A DNA stretch of 64,000 nucleotides. Origin: Manduca sexta. Its lineage: Eukaryota; Arthropoda; Insecta; Lepidoptera; Sphingidae. The stretch is taken from NCBI RefSeq assembly GCF_014839805.1, contig NC_051121.1, positions 6,369,116 through 6,433,115 on the forward strand, in the 5' to 3' direction. The notes beneath the pieces were generated by a model. It did not search any database, had not been told where the DNA came from, and saw only the letters and a program-made list of their open reading frames with translations. The first letter of the stretch is position 1. Each line of letters begins with the position of its first letter. Shown here piece after piece: positions 1 through 10,970 of this stretch. The position numbers and the translations under genes were made by a program.

Positions 1-1008
1 TTCATAGTATTTGTCATCACTTGTTATTTAAACTATGTTTCAAGTTTTGTGCACCCTTAGTTTTTTGGCTATAGGATCATATCAACGCATTGTTACTCTT
101 ACACAACATTTAATACAAAGATCCGCCAGCAAATACATTCACCAGGTTGCGGATGCATTAAACCATCCTGTTATTTTAAATAAATGGATTGTGTTTCCAC
201 AGTCAAGCTTCAAGAACGAGCACAAATACGACTTCAGTAAGTTTTTATAAAAATTACTATATTCATATTTTTTCAGGTACCTATTTAACTTTGAACACAA
301 AACCCATGCCAGTTTAAAGAACTTTCTGTATAAAAATATAAGGAACAAATAAAAGCTTTGCAAAAATTTATATTTAATGCCCATTCTTTTAAAAATGTAT
401 GGCAATAAACATTTCACTGGTGTAGTACTTACAATGTTATGTTTGTATAATATTATTTAAGTCTTTGTTTCATTTTATACATCAAATCCTTTTAATTGCA
501 GGTTTCAAAGAAAATTTAGACTTCCAGGCACAATTGGATGTATGGACTGCATATTCTTTTATTTATACATGATTCTTTTATTTGGCCCTCCAGTAGAGTG
601 GAACCATTTTTAAGTGAATTACATCATAATGGAGAGCAAGTTTGGTTATTAGGTAACTTATAGTGAGCACTTTTTACAAATAAGTGTAAACTTGACTATA
701 AATTTAAGCTGTCAGGTGATTGATTCCCTGTAGGTTTTGCATTGCAACAATAAATACATGTCAGTGTATACGACACCGATCGATCCATTAGACCGACGCG
801 GGTAAAAAAGATGTCACAGAATTAGGTAAGAATAGTTATTTAGAATATCTTCAATATTTGCCTTTTTTCTCGTGACTAATAAGATTATTATAATATGCTA
901 TATGTTCGTAAATTATTTTGGTTACATCATATGACCTAAAATTGATGTAGTAGGCATTGGAAGGATTTTAGAAGCGAATTAATCGAAGTTAAAAGAAGAA
1001 AGGAAAAT

Positions 1009-1059
1009 ACAAGCTTATTTAGCTATCGACGCAATTGCGCGATAGCTAAATAAGCTTGT
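1009..1059. repeat. 51-bp near-perfect palindrome
   Basis: Arms of 20 bp (1009-1028 and 1040-1059, beginning acaagcttatttagc) are exact reverse complements. They enclose a self-complementary cgcaattgcg core with one unpaired base. It lies just upstream of the piggyBac-like fragment. It could be a remnant of a foldback element or of a transposon end. Confidence 0.9.
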
Positions 1060-1099
1060 TTCTTACATTCCAAAAAAAAACATGAACATCCTACTGGTA

Positions 1100-1609
1100 T
1101 CCAACACGCATTATGATGGAAAAAAATGAACTACAATGCAACCAAAGGAGGCGTTGATACGGTGGATAAAATGTGTGAAACCTACATTGTCGCAAGGGGC
1201 ACTAACAAATGGTCTTTAGTGATATTTTATAGTCTAATGAATGTAACAGTAATAAACTCTATTGTCATATATTATCTGAACAATCCTAACAAGAAAATCA
1301 ACCGTACATCGTTTTTTGATGCTATATATCTTCATATCTTACGATCTCATAAACTCACAACTGAGACGTATGGTGAACGCTTTTCAACCCAGATTGATAC
1401 GGCAAAGAATTCCTGAAATTTGCAAATTACATGGCCCTGAGTCAGCTGTAACAGCAAATAACATCAAAATAGGTCGTTGTTATTATTGTCCATCTAAAAA
1501 AAATCGTAAGGTTCGCTACAATTGCATCAATTGTAAAAAATATTTTTGTATGGAACATGCTATTGTGATATGTTCTGATTGCCATGTTAAGTCAACTGAA
1601 GCTACTTAA
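1100..1609 (+). pseudogene. piggyBac-like transposase, C-terminal fragment
   Basis: Bases 1126-1416 encode the late catalytic part of a piggyBac transposase, recognised from NATKGGVDTVDKM and KWSLVIFYSLMNVTVINS. After a frameshift near 1370-1416 the reading continues to the stop at 1609 with the cysteine-rich tail. That tail shows C-x2-C pairs (CYYCPSK, NCINCKKYFC, ICSDCH), the zinc-binding C-terminal domain of the family. The N-terminal two thirds are missing, so this is a dead fragment. It sits inside the broken Harbinger relic. No TTAA-flanked ends were identified. Confidence 0.85.
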
Positions 1610-2507
1610 ATTATGTTTGTTCCTAGTTCTATATCTTTTTTTGTTTTATATATAAAGAAGTATAATTACGGAAAGGTTTTTGTAGCTACTAAGATTTTAA
1701 TAATTTTTTCCAGGGTTGTAATAAAACTTAGTTCATAATAAAAGTAAATATTTTCTATAATCCTTTGTTTAATACGTTTTGCCGCATCCCCATCTATAAT
1801 GAAGCTTCATTTCATAATTATATTTTACAGAATAATCTACTAAAAAGACCTTAATACTTTCAGTTCCACACACCGTGCGCGGGTATATATATTACACTAT
1901 TCCACGCGGATACAGGAAGGTTAAAGACCCCCATATTCATTTTTCGGTATCAATTTTGTTATATGTGGATATTTTTATATATATAAATTAATTTGCAGGT
2001 GATTCTGGATATCCTCAGCGACCATGGTTAATGACACCTTTACTCCTAATGCTACTCCTTGATCTGCTGGAAATACATATACTCAACGACATTTATTAGC
2101 TAGGAACTGTATAGAGCGTTGCTTAGGTTTATTAAAATCACGTTGGATATGTTTACTGGGACATAGAGCTTTGCATTACTATCCTGTTATGGCTGGGAAA
2201 ATAGTATCGGCCTATTGTGTCTTACACAACATAGCTTTAGATGCCAATTACCTCCATCTTCCTTAATAGAAGAGGAACATGACCATGGTAATATTGAAAG
2301 TGTCCCTAATGTTGCTATCCAGAGTGAATTACTCCAAGGTAGAATTGTTTTAAATATTCTTTTATTAAGATATTTACATTAAAATAAAATATTTATATTA
2401 TAATATTGTTTTACATAATTAAATATCCACACATGCAAAGAAAATAAAGCTTTATTTAGGAATTTAGGCCTGATCAGAATATACGGTAGAGTGCCTGCCA
2501 AAATTGC

Positions 2508-2925
2508 AGTAGACCTTTTGACGAAAGACTATCGGAATTTGGCCTGTCTCCCAAGGCCAAATTGAGATTGATATCTACACCCGTCAAGGATAACCTTACT
2601 GAAAAGGAAAATAAGAAATCATCTAGAGCAGCAAAGGGGAAAACCCTTATGCCGAAAGCTAGCCAAAAGCAAAAACCTAAGAGATATTGCAAATAAGGCC
2701 AAAAGACGCGTACTACAAGATCTAAACACTTCTTCGGAGTCAGATATTAGTCTTAATCAGATATGTGACGATGATGAAGACGAAGTTTTGAATAAATGTT
2801 TGGTATGTGATGAAATTGGTCGCAACAATGAGTTATGGTACAGGTGCATTTCTTGTGGCTTATGGGCACACGCTAGTTATACAGGATGGGAGTCGCCAAA
2901 AAGTTACGTATGCGACAATTGTTAG
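2508..2925 (+). pseudogene. pogo-like transposase C-terminal fragment with PHD-like zinc finger
   Basis: Bases 2508-2665 read through as a basic linker (begins RPFDERLSEFGLSP). One frameshift near 2665 leads to a segment ending at the stop 2923-2925. This contains CLVCDEIGRNNELWYRC, CGLWAHASY and a final YVCDNC. The Cys/His spacing with the Trp resembles a PHD-type finger, as in C-terminal tails of pogo/Tigger-like transposases from insects. The DDE core is absent. The assignment to pogo is from memory of such tails and is less sure than the zinc-finger call. Confidence 0.6.
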
Positions 2926-3049
2926 GCTACGCTGACTCACATTTTCCTCATAGTGACTGTAATTACCCTCAGATATGGAAAATGGTGGTCAAAGATGTTT
3001 TTTTTTTGTAGTTTAATGTTAATTAATATATGATTCTAAAGGTAATACT

Positions 3050-3328
3050 TTGGGATTTCCCACTTTGGCCCCACTCGGGCCCCAATTGGGAAATATTAAT
3101 AATAATTTTTTATTTTTACTTTGGGATTTCCCACTTTGGCCCCACTCGGGCCCCACTTGGGAAATATTAACAATAATTTTTCATTTTTACTTTGGGATTT
3201 CCCACTTTGGCCCCACTCGGGCCCCAATTGGGAAATATTAACAATAATTTTTTATTTTTACTTTGGGATTTCCCACTTTGGCCCCGCACGGGCCCCAATT
3301 GGGAAATATTAATAATAATTTTTTATTT
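3050..3328. repeat. Tandem array of four 71-bp units
   Basis: Four successive units start at about 3050, 3121, 3192 and 3263, each opening with ctttgggatttcccac and containing ggccccactcgggcccc. They differ by only a few substitutions. Each unit resembles the left arm of the hairpin that follows immediately, so the array looks like amplification of one end of that element. The open frames across it are repeat artefacts. Confidence 0.92.
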
Positions 3329-3454
3329 TTACTTTGGGATTGCCCAGTGTACCCAATCTGGCCCCAAGTGGGCCCCAATGGGGCATTCCCTATTGGGAAT
3401 GCCCTTTGGGGCCCACTTGGGGCCAGATGGGTACACTGGGCAATCCCAAAGTAA
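3329..3454. mobile_element. Hairpin MITE with about 60-bp inverted arms and TA flanks
   Basis: Bases 3330-3390 and 3395-3453 are near-perfect inverted repeats (two small indel or substitution differences) around a 4-base loop. The ends read TA-CTTTGGG and CCCAAAG-TA. A TA dinucleotide next to each end fits the TA target duplication of Tc1/mariner-type MITEs, although a longer duplication cannot be excluded. No coding capacity. Confidence 0.85.
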
Positions 3455-3463
3455 TTTCTAATC

Positions 3464-3823
3464 GGGAGGTAGTAGATGTCATATTAATTCATTCTAGTAA
3501 GTATATATTATAATATTGATTACTTATATGGTTTTAAACTAATTACATAGGTACTATTATTGTACATTTAGTCATTATATTTCTTAAGTTTTTACAAGAA
3601 AAAATAGCAAAAAAGTGTTCAAATATCACCCCGCACCCGTTTAATAAATATTGTAGCCACTTTTAAATATACTTGAAACGTGTAAAAAAATTCTACAAAA
3701 CTAATAAAATAATATAAAAAGCGTAGGTACTTACCTACTAATAAAATAAAAAGCCTGCGATAAGAGTTTTGTATTACTTACCAGCCCGAATATCTCTGAG
3801 AGAGATGATGAGAGTAAGTATTT
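3464..3823. other. No gene recognised
   Basis: AT-rich sequence with short tagg/taggt motifs. I see no coding segment, hairpin or repeat here that I can support. Confidence 0.5.
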
Positions 3824-3963
3824 ACTAGCTGTGCCCGCGACTTCGTCCACGAGGAATAGTAACTTTGGAGGTATAGTGACGTTCAGGACTTATTTATTTA
3901 TTTTAAAACTTCTGTCATCAAACATACAAACGAACTCTTCAGCTTTATAATATTAGTATAGAT
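3824..3963 (+). repeat. Dispersed repeat family A, short copy
   Basis: Starts actagctgtgcccgcgactt and ends cttcagctttataatattag plus tatagat. This head and tail recur in the window at 37278-38054 (+) and 41301-41420 (+). Reversed copies occur at 26605-26860, 51995-52170 and 57590-57700, with a degenerate one near 28300-28545. Repeats with this head are very common in moth and butterfly genomes, which is one reason for the lepidopteran guess. Class (RTE-like, SINE or other) not resolved. Confidence 0.75.
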
Positions 3964-4294
3964 GTACGCCAAAACATTCACTTATATGTAAAGAATAGTG
4001 ATTGGCACTAATTCTTTACATATATTTTATTCACGCGTCGCGTCTGTACAAGTAGGTAATATTTAGTGTGTGTTTGTACGCCGCACGCGGCATTGTTTGA
4101 TTTGCGGCGGCATCCTTTTCATAGAGCCGGCACGTGGCGAGGCGGCGCGGTAGAAAGCAAGGAAACGTACTATAAATAAAGGAATTATTTTAATTCCAGT
4201 CATTTCCAATTGAGCTGTGCTTCGAGTCTAACTTAATAATTGTTTTTACTAATTCTCGTTGTTTTCTAAAAACGTATCATGTGTACAATTTAAT

Positions 4295-6674
4295 ATGAGT
4301 GACGAAGATTCAAATTATTCTAGTCCGAGTAACGAGAGTTTGAGTCACAGATCTAAAAGACCCAAAAGCAAATTTGAGGAGTTTTTCGAAATAATTCATG
4401 CATCCCAAACTGCCTTCTGTAAATTGTGCCAAAATAAAAAGATTGAAATAAAAATGAAAAACAGAAACACTTCAGGCTTAAGGAAACATCTAATATCTTT
4501 CCACAAAATGGAATCAGAAATATTTCTTCCTGTTAAACCAAAATTAAGTGGAGATATCACAAGCTTTTTAGTAACCGCTGGAAGAAGTGGACAGGTAAGA
4601 ATATTTTTTTAACAGTTAAAAGAATTTTAACTCTGCGTAGCTATTCATGCGATACTTTCAAAAACGCCATTAACTTACGTAAGTATTTTTGAGTTAGTGG
4701 TGTTTTCATCTAGGGGTGCGACATATTAAGTATGTAATTATCGTCTTAAATATTTTTTATAAACACCCATATTTTCATTTAATCGGTCAGTAACAACTAA
4801 GTACTTTTTTGGTAAATTACAGTATTCAGTGCAACCTTAATATAACAAATATCAATTTAACGATTTTCTCGATTTAACAACAACAAACCTCCTCCTCTTA
4901 AACGCTCAAACCTAGTATGTTTTTAAATAATAACACAAGATTTATTGTTTTGTTTCAGTCGGAAAACAGCAGTGACAACATCACGACAGCTACAGTTGAT
5001 TGGGTGGTGAAAAATATCTTCCCTTCTCATTTTTCGATGACGAAGCTACACAAGTATATTTTCGACGTATTTGCCCTAATATGGTGTTTCCTAAAAGGTC
5101 TACACTTAGAAGGAAAGTCAAAGAGCGATTTGAAGAGCTCCAATTGAATCTCAAGGAACGACTTCAACAATTATCATCTAAAATGTCTTTTACCATTGAT
5201 GGGTGGACGTCAATTGCTGGTAGGAGTTACTACGGGGTTACTATTCATTATATAGACAACGAATGGAAGTATCAATCTGTAGTTCTTGATTTTTATACCA
5301 TCACGCGGTCGACATACTGGGGAAGATATTGCAACGATTTTCCATGAATGTTTATTGGAATATGGCATAATTGATAAAATACAAGGTATCACGGTCGACA
5401 ACGCAACTGCAAATACCAAATTTATGTATGAACTGGGCAAACAGCTGCCGCTACACTTTGATTCAGACAATCAACATTTCCGGTGCTTTGCTCACATTTT
5501 AAACCTTGGTGTACAAGATTTATTAAAGACCTTAGCATTACACTGTGAGTCTGACACTAACGCGCAAGATCAGCAGTACGAAGACTATGCAGACGAAACT
5601 GAGGATGAGGAAGATGAAGAATCTGCACCAAATATTGCTGACTCGCGTACATCTATAACAAAGTTACGCAGTATTTCCAGTAAAATAAAAAGAAGTGAGA
5701 TAGTGAAGAAGAAGTTTCAGTCTGCTTGTGAAGCAGCTGGCGTGCCATCAAATCTAAATGCCATTCTTGACTGTCCAACGAGATGGAATTCCACACATGA
5801 TATGATTGGATTTGGTTTAAAAGTGAGAGCGGGCATTGACATATTGTGCAGTTCTGTCACCGAATTAAATGATTTTCAAATCACAGCTAATGAATGGCAG
5901 GTACTCGAAAAATTACATAAATTTCTAATAAACTTTAAACTTTTAAGTACAAAACTTGGTGGAGACAAATATGTTACATTACCGCTAGTCATTGTATCAT
6001 TCAATCTCTTGCTAGATAAAATTGAATCTATGGTAAAACAGTTAGATGAGAAACCTAATCGATCTGAAGTGGATGAAAGGCTCATTCTAGCTTTCCAAGC
6101 AGCTCGAGACAAAATGCTTAAACATTACAAGAAGAGCAACTGGATTTATTGTACTTCTTTAATTTTAGACCCAAGGCATAAGGCTCAGACTTTTGACCTG
6201 ACAATGTGGGGGCAGCAACTTAAAACAGAAAGTCTGCGCAAGTTCAATGAACTTTATGAAGAATATAAAAGTCTACACTCAGTGAACAAATCTCTGGAAT
6301 TACCAGAAAAAGAAAATCAAGTATGTGATGAAGATGAAGACGTAATAGACTTTGATAAACTCTATGAATGTCCCTCGACGTCATCTGGATCTTGTCTTCA
6401 AGGCTTAGTGATAGACGAGTTGGAGGAGTACCTGAGAAAACCAAGAACTGCCAGCTCGGAAGACATTTTAGATTGGTGGAGGACGCATGAGACAGAGTAT
6501 CCGATTTTATCGAAAATGGCCCGTGATTTTCTCTCAATACCTGCAACTTCAGTGCCTGCTGAGAGGTTATTTTCTAAAGCATCATTAGTAATTAGAAAAC
6601 ATAGAAATAGGTTAAGTGTTGAGTCAGCCAGATGGTTACTTTGTATTAATTCTTGGTCAAAAAAATTGATATAA
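4295..6674 (+). pseudogene. hAT transposase gene (BED finger, ZBED-like), nearly complete with two frameshifts
   Basis: Exon 1 (4295-4594) starts at ATG and encodes a BED-type zinc finger (CKLCQNKK, then H-x5-H in LRKHLISFH). It ends at a good donor (cag|gtaaga). Exon 2 begins after tttcag at 4959 in the same phase. Reading shifts near 5030 and again near 5300, then stays open to the stop at 6674. Catalytic RNase H-like features are visible: FTIDGWTS, ITVDNATAN, RCFAHILNLG and CPTRWNS. The dimerisation block PATSVPAERLFSKAS is near the C-terminus. A repaired product would be about 670 residues, normal for the family. The two shifts make it non-functional as read; sequencing error is an alternative because the rest is intact. 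Confidence 0.93.
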
Positions 6675-7097
6675 AGTATCATAACCTAATGATAAAGCTG
6701 TTGATTAGTGTTGTATTTTATTTTTTATTCAAATAAATGATAAATCGTAAAACTCTTTTATTAAATTTCTTATAAGTTGAAGGTTCAATCTCTTTCTAGA
6801 CAGATAAGTATTGTTCTTTAAAATACAGTCAAGTTATTGTAATTAATTTGTTTTTTTACATGTTTTAGCAAATGTAAGCGTATAAATCATAAATGTTTAT
6901 TAAGAAACAGTTACTTCCATGGAAAACGACATATAGGTCAGTTGATTTTTCGAATTTCTTATCAAATCTTCAGTTATTTATTAATCTGCTTGATCTTTAC
7001 TATGGCTATGTTAATTCAAGCTCACAATGTTCCAATTCTAATACGTTTTTCTAAGATTTAAAGTAAACTTTAATAAATAGTAATAGACTAATAGGTA

Positions 7098-7246
7098 ATT
7101 GCAAGACTTGCAAGACTCTTGCTGCAAGACCAAGACCAAGACTGGGAGCGCAAGAGCAAGACCAAGACCAAGATCAGGTGTATTGGCGCAAGACCAAGAC
7201 CAAGACTGGCTAAGTCTCGTCTTGTTCTTGCATTTGGGCAACACTA
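7098..7246. mobile_element. Probable right end of the hAT element with subterminal caagac repeats
   Basis: About 15 copies of caagac, caagag or similar hexamers are packed into 7098-7215. The stretch then ends in tttgggcaacacta at about 7246. Clustered short subterminal repeats and a short terminal repeat like this are usual for hAT ends and serve as transposase binding sites. The matching left end (tagtgttgccca) was not found upstream of 4295, so the boundary is tentative. Confidence 0.5.
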
Positions 7247-7504
7247 AATAAAACGGTCGGTAAAGGGATGGTGACATACGCTAATTGCGGTGTATCGAAT
7301 AAGTGCTTTAATTGTAATAAATTAATAAAAAAACTTGAAATTGATATTTTTTTCTTAATTCCAAAGGATGGCCAGTTTTGATTACCCAATGAAGATTGGA
7401 TCTCTGACTAATTATGCAATTTGTACAAACATAAAATGCTATGTGAAAAACATTTTGATGGCACAGCATTTACCGGGAGTGATAAGTAAAGGTTAAACAG
7501 CCTT

Positions 7505-8076
7505 TTTTTTTTTTTTTTGTTTTCGCGGAGAAAGTGTCTTATGACTACCGCTCAGCCTTCGTGGGGGGCGACTGAGCGGTTATGTTGGGGTCACCGTGCC
7601 TTACGACCCGGCATTGCGCCGCCTGGATTTGATGTCGACCTTCAGGCGACCGCCGGGCCGAGTCCCTAACCTATGTACAACGCACGGCATACCAACTAAA
7701 ACTCCGCGGTGGCCCTCTTCGGCGCATTAGGGACGACTGCGAGCTTCCTCTGACGGAAATGTCTAAGTCTGCTTCCACAGCCGCCCCTGCGCGGTGCCGC
7801 CTAGTGCGGCCCGTCTCCCTGTGGGGGGAGGGGCTCAGGAGCCCCCACGCACCGAAGGACGCCCTCGGCGTCTACGGCAGCATGAGGCCAACTGCACACT
7901 GCCGTCCATCCCGGGGGTCAACCGAAAGATGTGCAAAAATGCACAAAAATGTACTAGGGCGGACAGCCCCCTGCTGCCCGCCGACGACCCCCATCGTGGC
8001 CCCTATTAGTCGCCTTTTACGACAGGCAGGGGATACCGTGGTGAAATTCTCCAAACGCCCCCAATCCACAGGGCGG
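7505..8076 (-). mobile_element. GC-rich non-LTR retro-insertion, copy 1, with 16-bp target duplication
   Basis: The insertion begins on the plus strand with a T tract (poly-A tail of a minus-strand element) and is GC-rich, unlike its surroundings. The same 16 bases, aaggttaaacagcctt, occur at 7489-7504 and 8077-8092, a clean target-site duplication. A second copy with its own duplication is at 24047-24564. It has no convincing protein: open frames inside are not shared between copies as conserved coding. It is probably the 3' part of a LINE or a SINE-like passenger. Confidence 0.9.
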
Positions 8077-8348
8077 AAGGTTAAACAGCCTTGCCATTCG
8101 TATTGGATGGCAATGATTGGATAATAAATTACAATTTGGGTAGGTAGTCAAGTCAACTCTCACTTAGCAAGTATTATGTGTGTTCAGAGCTTGTACTTTT
8201 AAAGTATGGATCCTTAAACCTTTTTTTAGCTAAATTACCACAAGAGACGATTGCTACGGCAACGATAGTGTCCAAATATACACACTATTCGATGCCATGA
8301 ATAGAGACACTCCATACAGAAAAAGAGGAAAACCCTTATTAACGAATA

Positions 8349-8463
8349 TGTCCTCAACCAGCCCTCTTTTACAGTTTTTCAACGAAATGAAATCATTTTT
8401 GGTAACATAAATTTTTTGGGGGTTAGAAGTAAACACCCTTCACAAGAGGGCTGGTTGAGGACA
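8349..8463. repeat. 20-bp perfect inverted repeat with 75-bp loop
   Basis: 8349-8368 (tgtcctcaaccagccctctt) is the exact reverse complement of 8444-8463. The arms are GC-richer than the surroundings. It lies in the THAP relic. Confidence 0.9.
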
Positions 8464-9459
8464 ATTAATGTCATGTTAATGGAAATTTGTTTTTTTAATT
8501 TAAAAGATAAATATAAACACTGTCTCATTGCGGAGGCTCAATCAAGATCCTCTCGAAAATTGTTCTGGGTGCATAAGGTCAAATTGTGGTTCGAGCCCTA
8601 ACCCCATTTCAGTGCAGTTTGTTGCAGCATTAAAATCAACCTAATAACAAATTTCATTAATAATAAAAACAGAAACTGTTTGGACGACGACAATGATTTG
8701 CTTAATCATGTTCAAGTATTCCCTGACATAGGTACAGATATAAAATTACAATCAGGCAAAAAAGACGATGAAAACTAAAACAACTCCACTCTAAGTAGTG
8801 GAATGTGTAGAAGAATTGGATATACCTCAGTAATTAAGAGAAATTCAAGCATGTGCTTATGTTAGTGGTTACATACTAAAAAAATGTGGAACAAAATTGC
8901 CAAATATTCAAAAATATATTTCTTGCAGACCATAATACTGAGGTATGTCATTTGTTCACATCATTTAGCGAGTAGGAGGAAGAAAACGCAAGTTTCAATT
9001 ATGGCCAGTCGACTTTTTGCAGACTGATAATGCTATAACGGTTATAAACAATTATTTCAAGAAAAGAACTCAGGCACCAATAATATTAAAAATTATTTAA
9101 TAAAAAAATATGAAAAAATTAATTATGATTGTCTTATAAACTCACTGTGAAATTAATAAAAATAAAATAGTTTAAAGGACAATAGAAAAATCAATATTTG
9201 GTTGAGGAAGCCTCAAAACAATCACTATCAAAAAAAATTATATGTGATTTTATTGACACCTTAAAATCCAAAATATGAAAATGAGACACACGGGAATGTT
9301 TTATATATCTGTGACGTTTGTATACGGTAATTCTAAAAAAGTATCGTTTACCTATGCACATTTAATGTGTGAAAATGTGGTTAATATCTCCATGATGCCC
9401 ATAAAATATAGCATACATAGGATTAGAATGCCCGCACTATATTACTGGCAGTGCAAAGA

Positions 9460-10363
9460 ACACGCGAGAATAAACCAATACCGCGGCATCAGGAGGGGTT
9501 TCCATCGCGTCAAATACCTGCTGCATGGGAAGAAGAAATTTTAGAATATTTTGCTCGCAATCCAATAACAAATCTCCATAGAGAGCTGCACGGCAGTTCG
9601 GAATTTTTCCTAGGACCGTACATGCAATTTTAAGAAGTAATAAACGGAAACCTTTCAAACTTAGAAAAGTACGGGCCTTATAACCAAAGGACTTACCAAT
9701 CAGTAATAGCTAGTGCCAGTGGTTATTACACAAAATTGACAATGACAGTCATTTCTTGTCCAATGTCATGGGAACCGATGGCATAGCCGCAGATATTGGA
9801 GTCTATAAAATCCCCACGTGTATCGGTCTGAGCACTAACACTAATTTAGTTTAAATGTGTGGGTTTGCATACCTAAAACCAAATTATCGATCCCGTTTTT
9901 AATAATGGCACCCTTACAGTGGCTAAATTTGTTGAATTACGGTGGGGTCCCGTTGCCAAGTACACTGACCAACTGCCCTGAACCGATCATCAGCAGTTAT
10001 GGTAACAGTAGGATGGTACTCCTCCACATATTGTGGTGTCTTTCAGAAAGCGGCTAACCAAAAGTTTTGGGCAGCAGTGGATCGGTCAATCGGACCTTTT
10101 CAGTGGTCACCACGGTTCCCGGACCTCACTCGTACGAGCTTCTTTTTGTGGGGGTATGTTAAAAGTGAAATGTATGCCACAGATGTAAACTCCATAGTTG
10201 AATTAAGAAATCGTATTATTTTAGCATTTAATAAATTAAAGAGTTTAGCCGCTAACAGTGACATTATTGGAATAATTCAAAACAATATTGTTTGTCGATA
10301 TAATTTGTGCGTCAATAAGGATGTCGGACATATCGAAAATTTAAAAGTTTATATAATACTGTG
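9460..10363 (+). pseudogene. Tc1/mariner-superfamily (DDE_3 type) transposase relic 1
   Basis: Bases 9520-9590 translate as EEEILEYFARNPITN, like the linker of DDE_3 transposases. From about 9907 the fragments include GTLTVAKFVE, QQDGTPPHIVVS-like sequence (catalytic D), then FQWSPRFPDLTRTSFFLWGY, the block around the third acidic residue. The last part (9999-10364) stays open and includes NSIVELRNRIILAFNKLK. Several stops and shifts break the frame. The catalytic middle segment and the C-terminal block are the firmest evidence; the N-terminal part is weaker. Confidence 0.75.
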
Positions 10364-10608
10364 ACGATGAGTGTGTAATTACTGATGAAGTTATTATTGT
10401 TGTACCTTCATTCAAACAAATACGCTCCGCTTAGCCCTAGAAATGCCGCGCACCCCGCGCCCCTTGCGCGAAAATTTAAAAAAAGATTCAAATGCTCACG
10501 CTATGCTAGATTACTATGCCCTTGATAATGACGGTCCGGAAACATAATGGGCTAAAGTATTGCGTTTTAAAAACATGCAACAGTGTAGGTCATGAAATGT
10601 TTTAAAAT

Positions 10609-10970
10609 TTGAAATGTGCGATAAGCCTATTGCTCGTTATACCTCATTTTGAAAGAAGCCGTGCCACATTGCATAGAATATTGCAAAGTATTGGATTTAA
10701 ATATAAACGTTGCCAGTCCAGTAATAGCCCTGGATATTTTCTTGTGGTCGGAAATAAAAAGACTCGTGAATTTACAGGAACACGAAACACCTGACGAGTT
10801 ATGTAATGCGATAGTGGACGCCTTTAACCGAGTGAAAAGTGACAGACACATTGCGAAAGCTTAAATACAATATCTTAAAACGTGCACGTTTGTGTATCGC
10901 ACGCGGCGGACTCCATTTCGAGCAGTTGCTTAATGCTTCGTTACAGGGAAGTGTAAATAGGTAATTTGTA
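10609..10970 (+). pseudogene. DDE transposase relic 2, internally deleted
   Basis: One frame gives FERSRATLHRILQSIGFKY, typical of the helix-turn-helix part of IS630/Tc1-type transposases. A second frame, overlapping a few bases later, gives ALDIFLWSEIKRLVN and HETPDELCNAIVDAFNRVKS, which is the far C-terminal region. N- and C-terminal parts are therefore directly joined, meaning that most of the catalytic core has been deleted. Confidence 0.6.

Larger units (their letters stand above)
35..2270 (+). pseudogene. HARBI1-like (PIF/Harbinger) transposase relic, interrupted
   Basis: Three separated pieces translate as parts of a Harbinger nuclease. Bases 35-250 give a stretch like the N-terminal region (FLAIGSYQRIVTLTQHLIQ). 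Bases around 497-600 give the catalytic-region motif KFRLPGTIGCMDC. Bases 1998-2270 give the GDSGYPQRPWLMTP motif and, in a shifted frame, an RNCIERCLGLLKSRW and CVLHNIALDANY block typical of the family's C-terminal half. The frames are broken by stops and shifts, so no protein is made. A piggyBac-like fragment and a palindrome lie between the second and third pieces, which suggests nesting. The left end lies outside the window, so terminal repeats could not be checked. Harbinger transposases cut and paste DNA and make 3-bp TWA target duplications. Confidence 0.8.
7268..9035 (+). pseudogene. THAP-domain transposase relic (P-element-like), split by an insertion
   Basis: Bases 7268-7480 encode a degraded THAP finger: CFNC near the start, FFLIPKDG in the middle and, after a frameshift, LCEKHFDGTAF, matching the C-x2-H and HF-x4-F ends of THAP domains. 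The relic is then interrupted by the retro-insertion at 7505-8076. Further down, around 8850-8890, AYVSGYILKKCG matches a motif seen near the C-terminus of P-element/THAP9-type transposases. Many stops and shifts lie between. THAP plus that motif is why I favour a P-like element over a host THAP protein. Confidence 0.6.

Noticed and set aside
3050..3461. Four overlapping frames with FPTLAPLGPQLGN-type repeats
   Set aside because: Products of the 71-bp tandem array, not a repeat protein.
7759..8124. 121-codon plus-strand frame
   Set aside because: Lies in the GC-rich retro-insertion; the equivalent in the second copy (24345-24662) diverges into flanking DNA, so it is not a conserved protein.
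8528..8640. Possible tRNA-like segment (ggttcgagccc)
   Set aside because: A B-box-like motif is present, but I could not find a matching A box or a cloverleaf.
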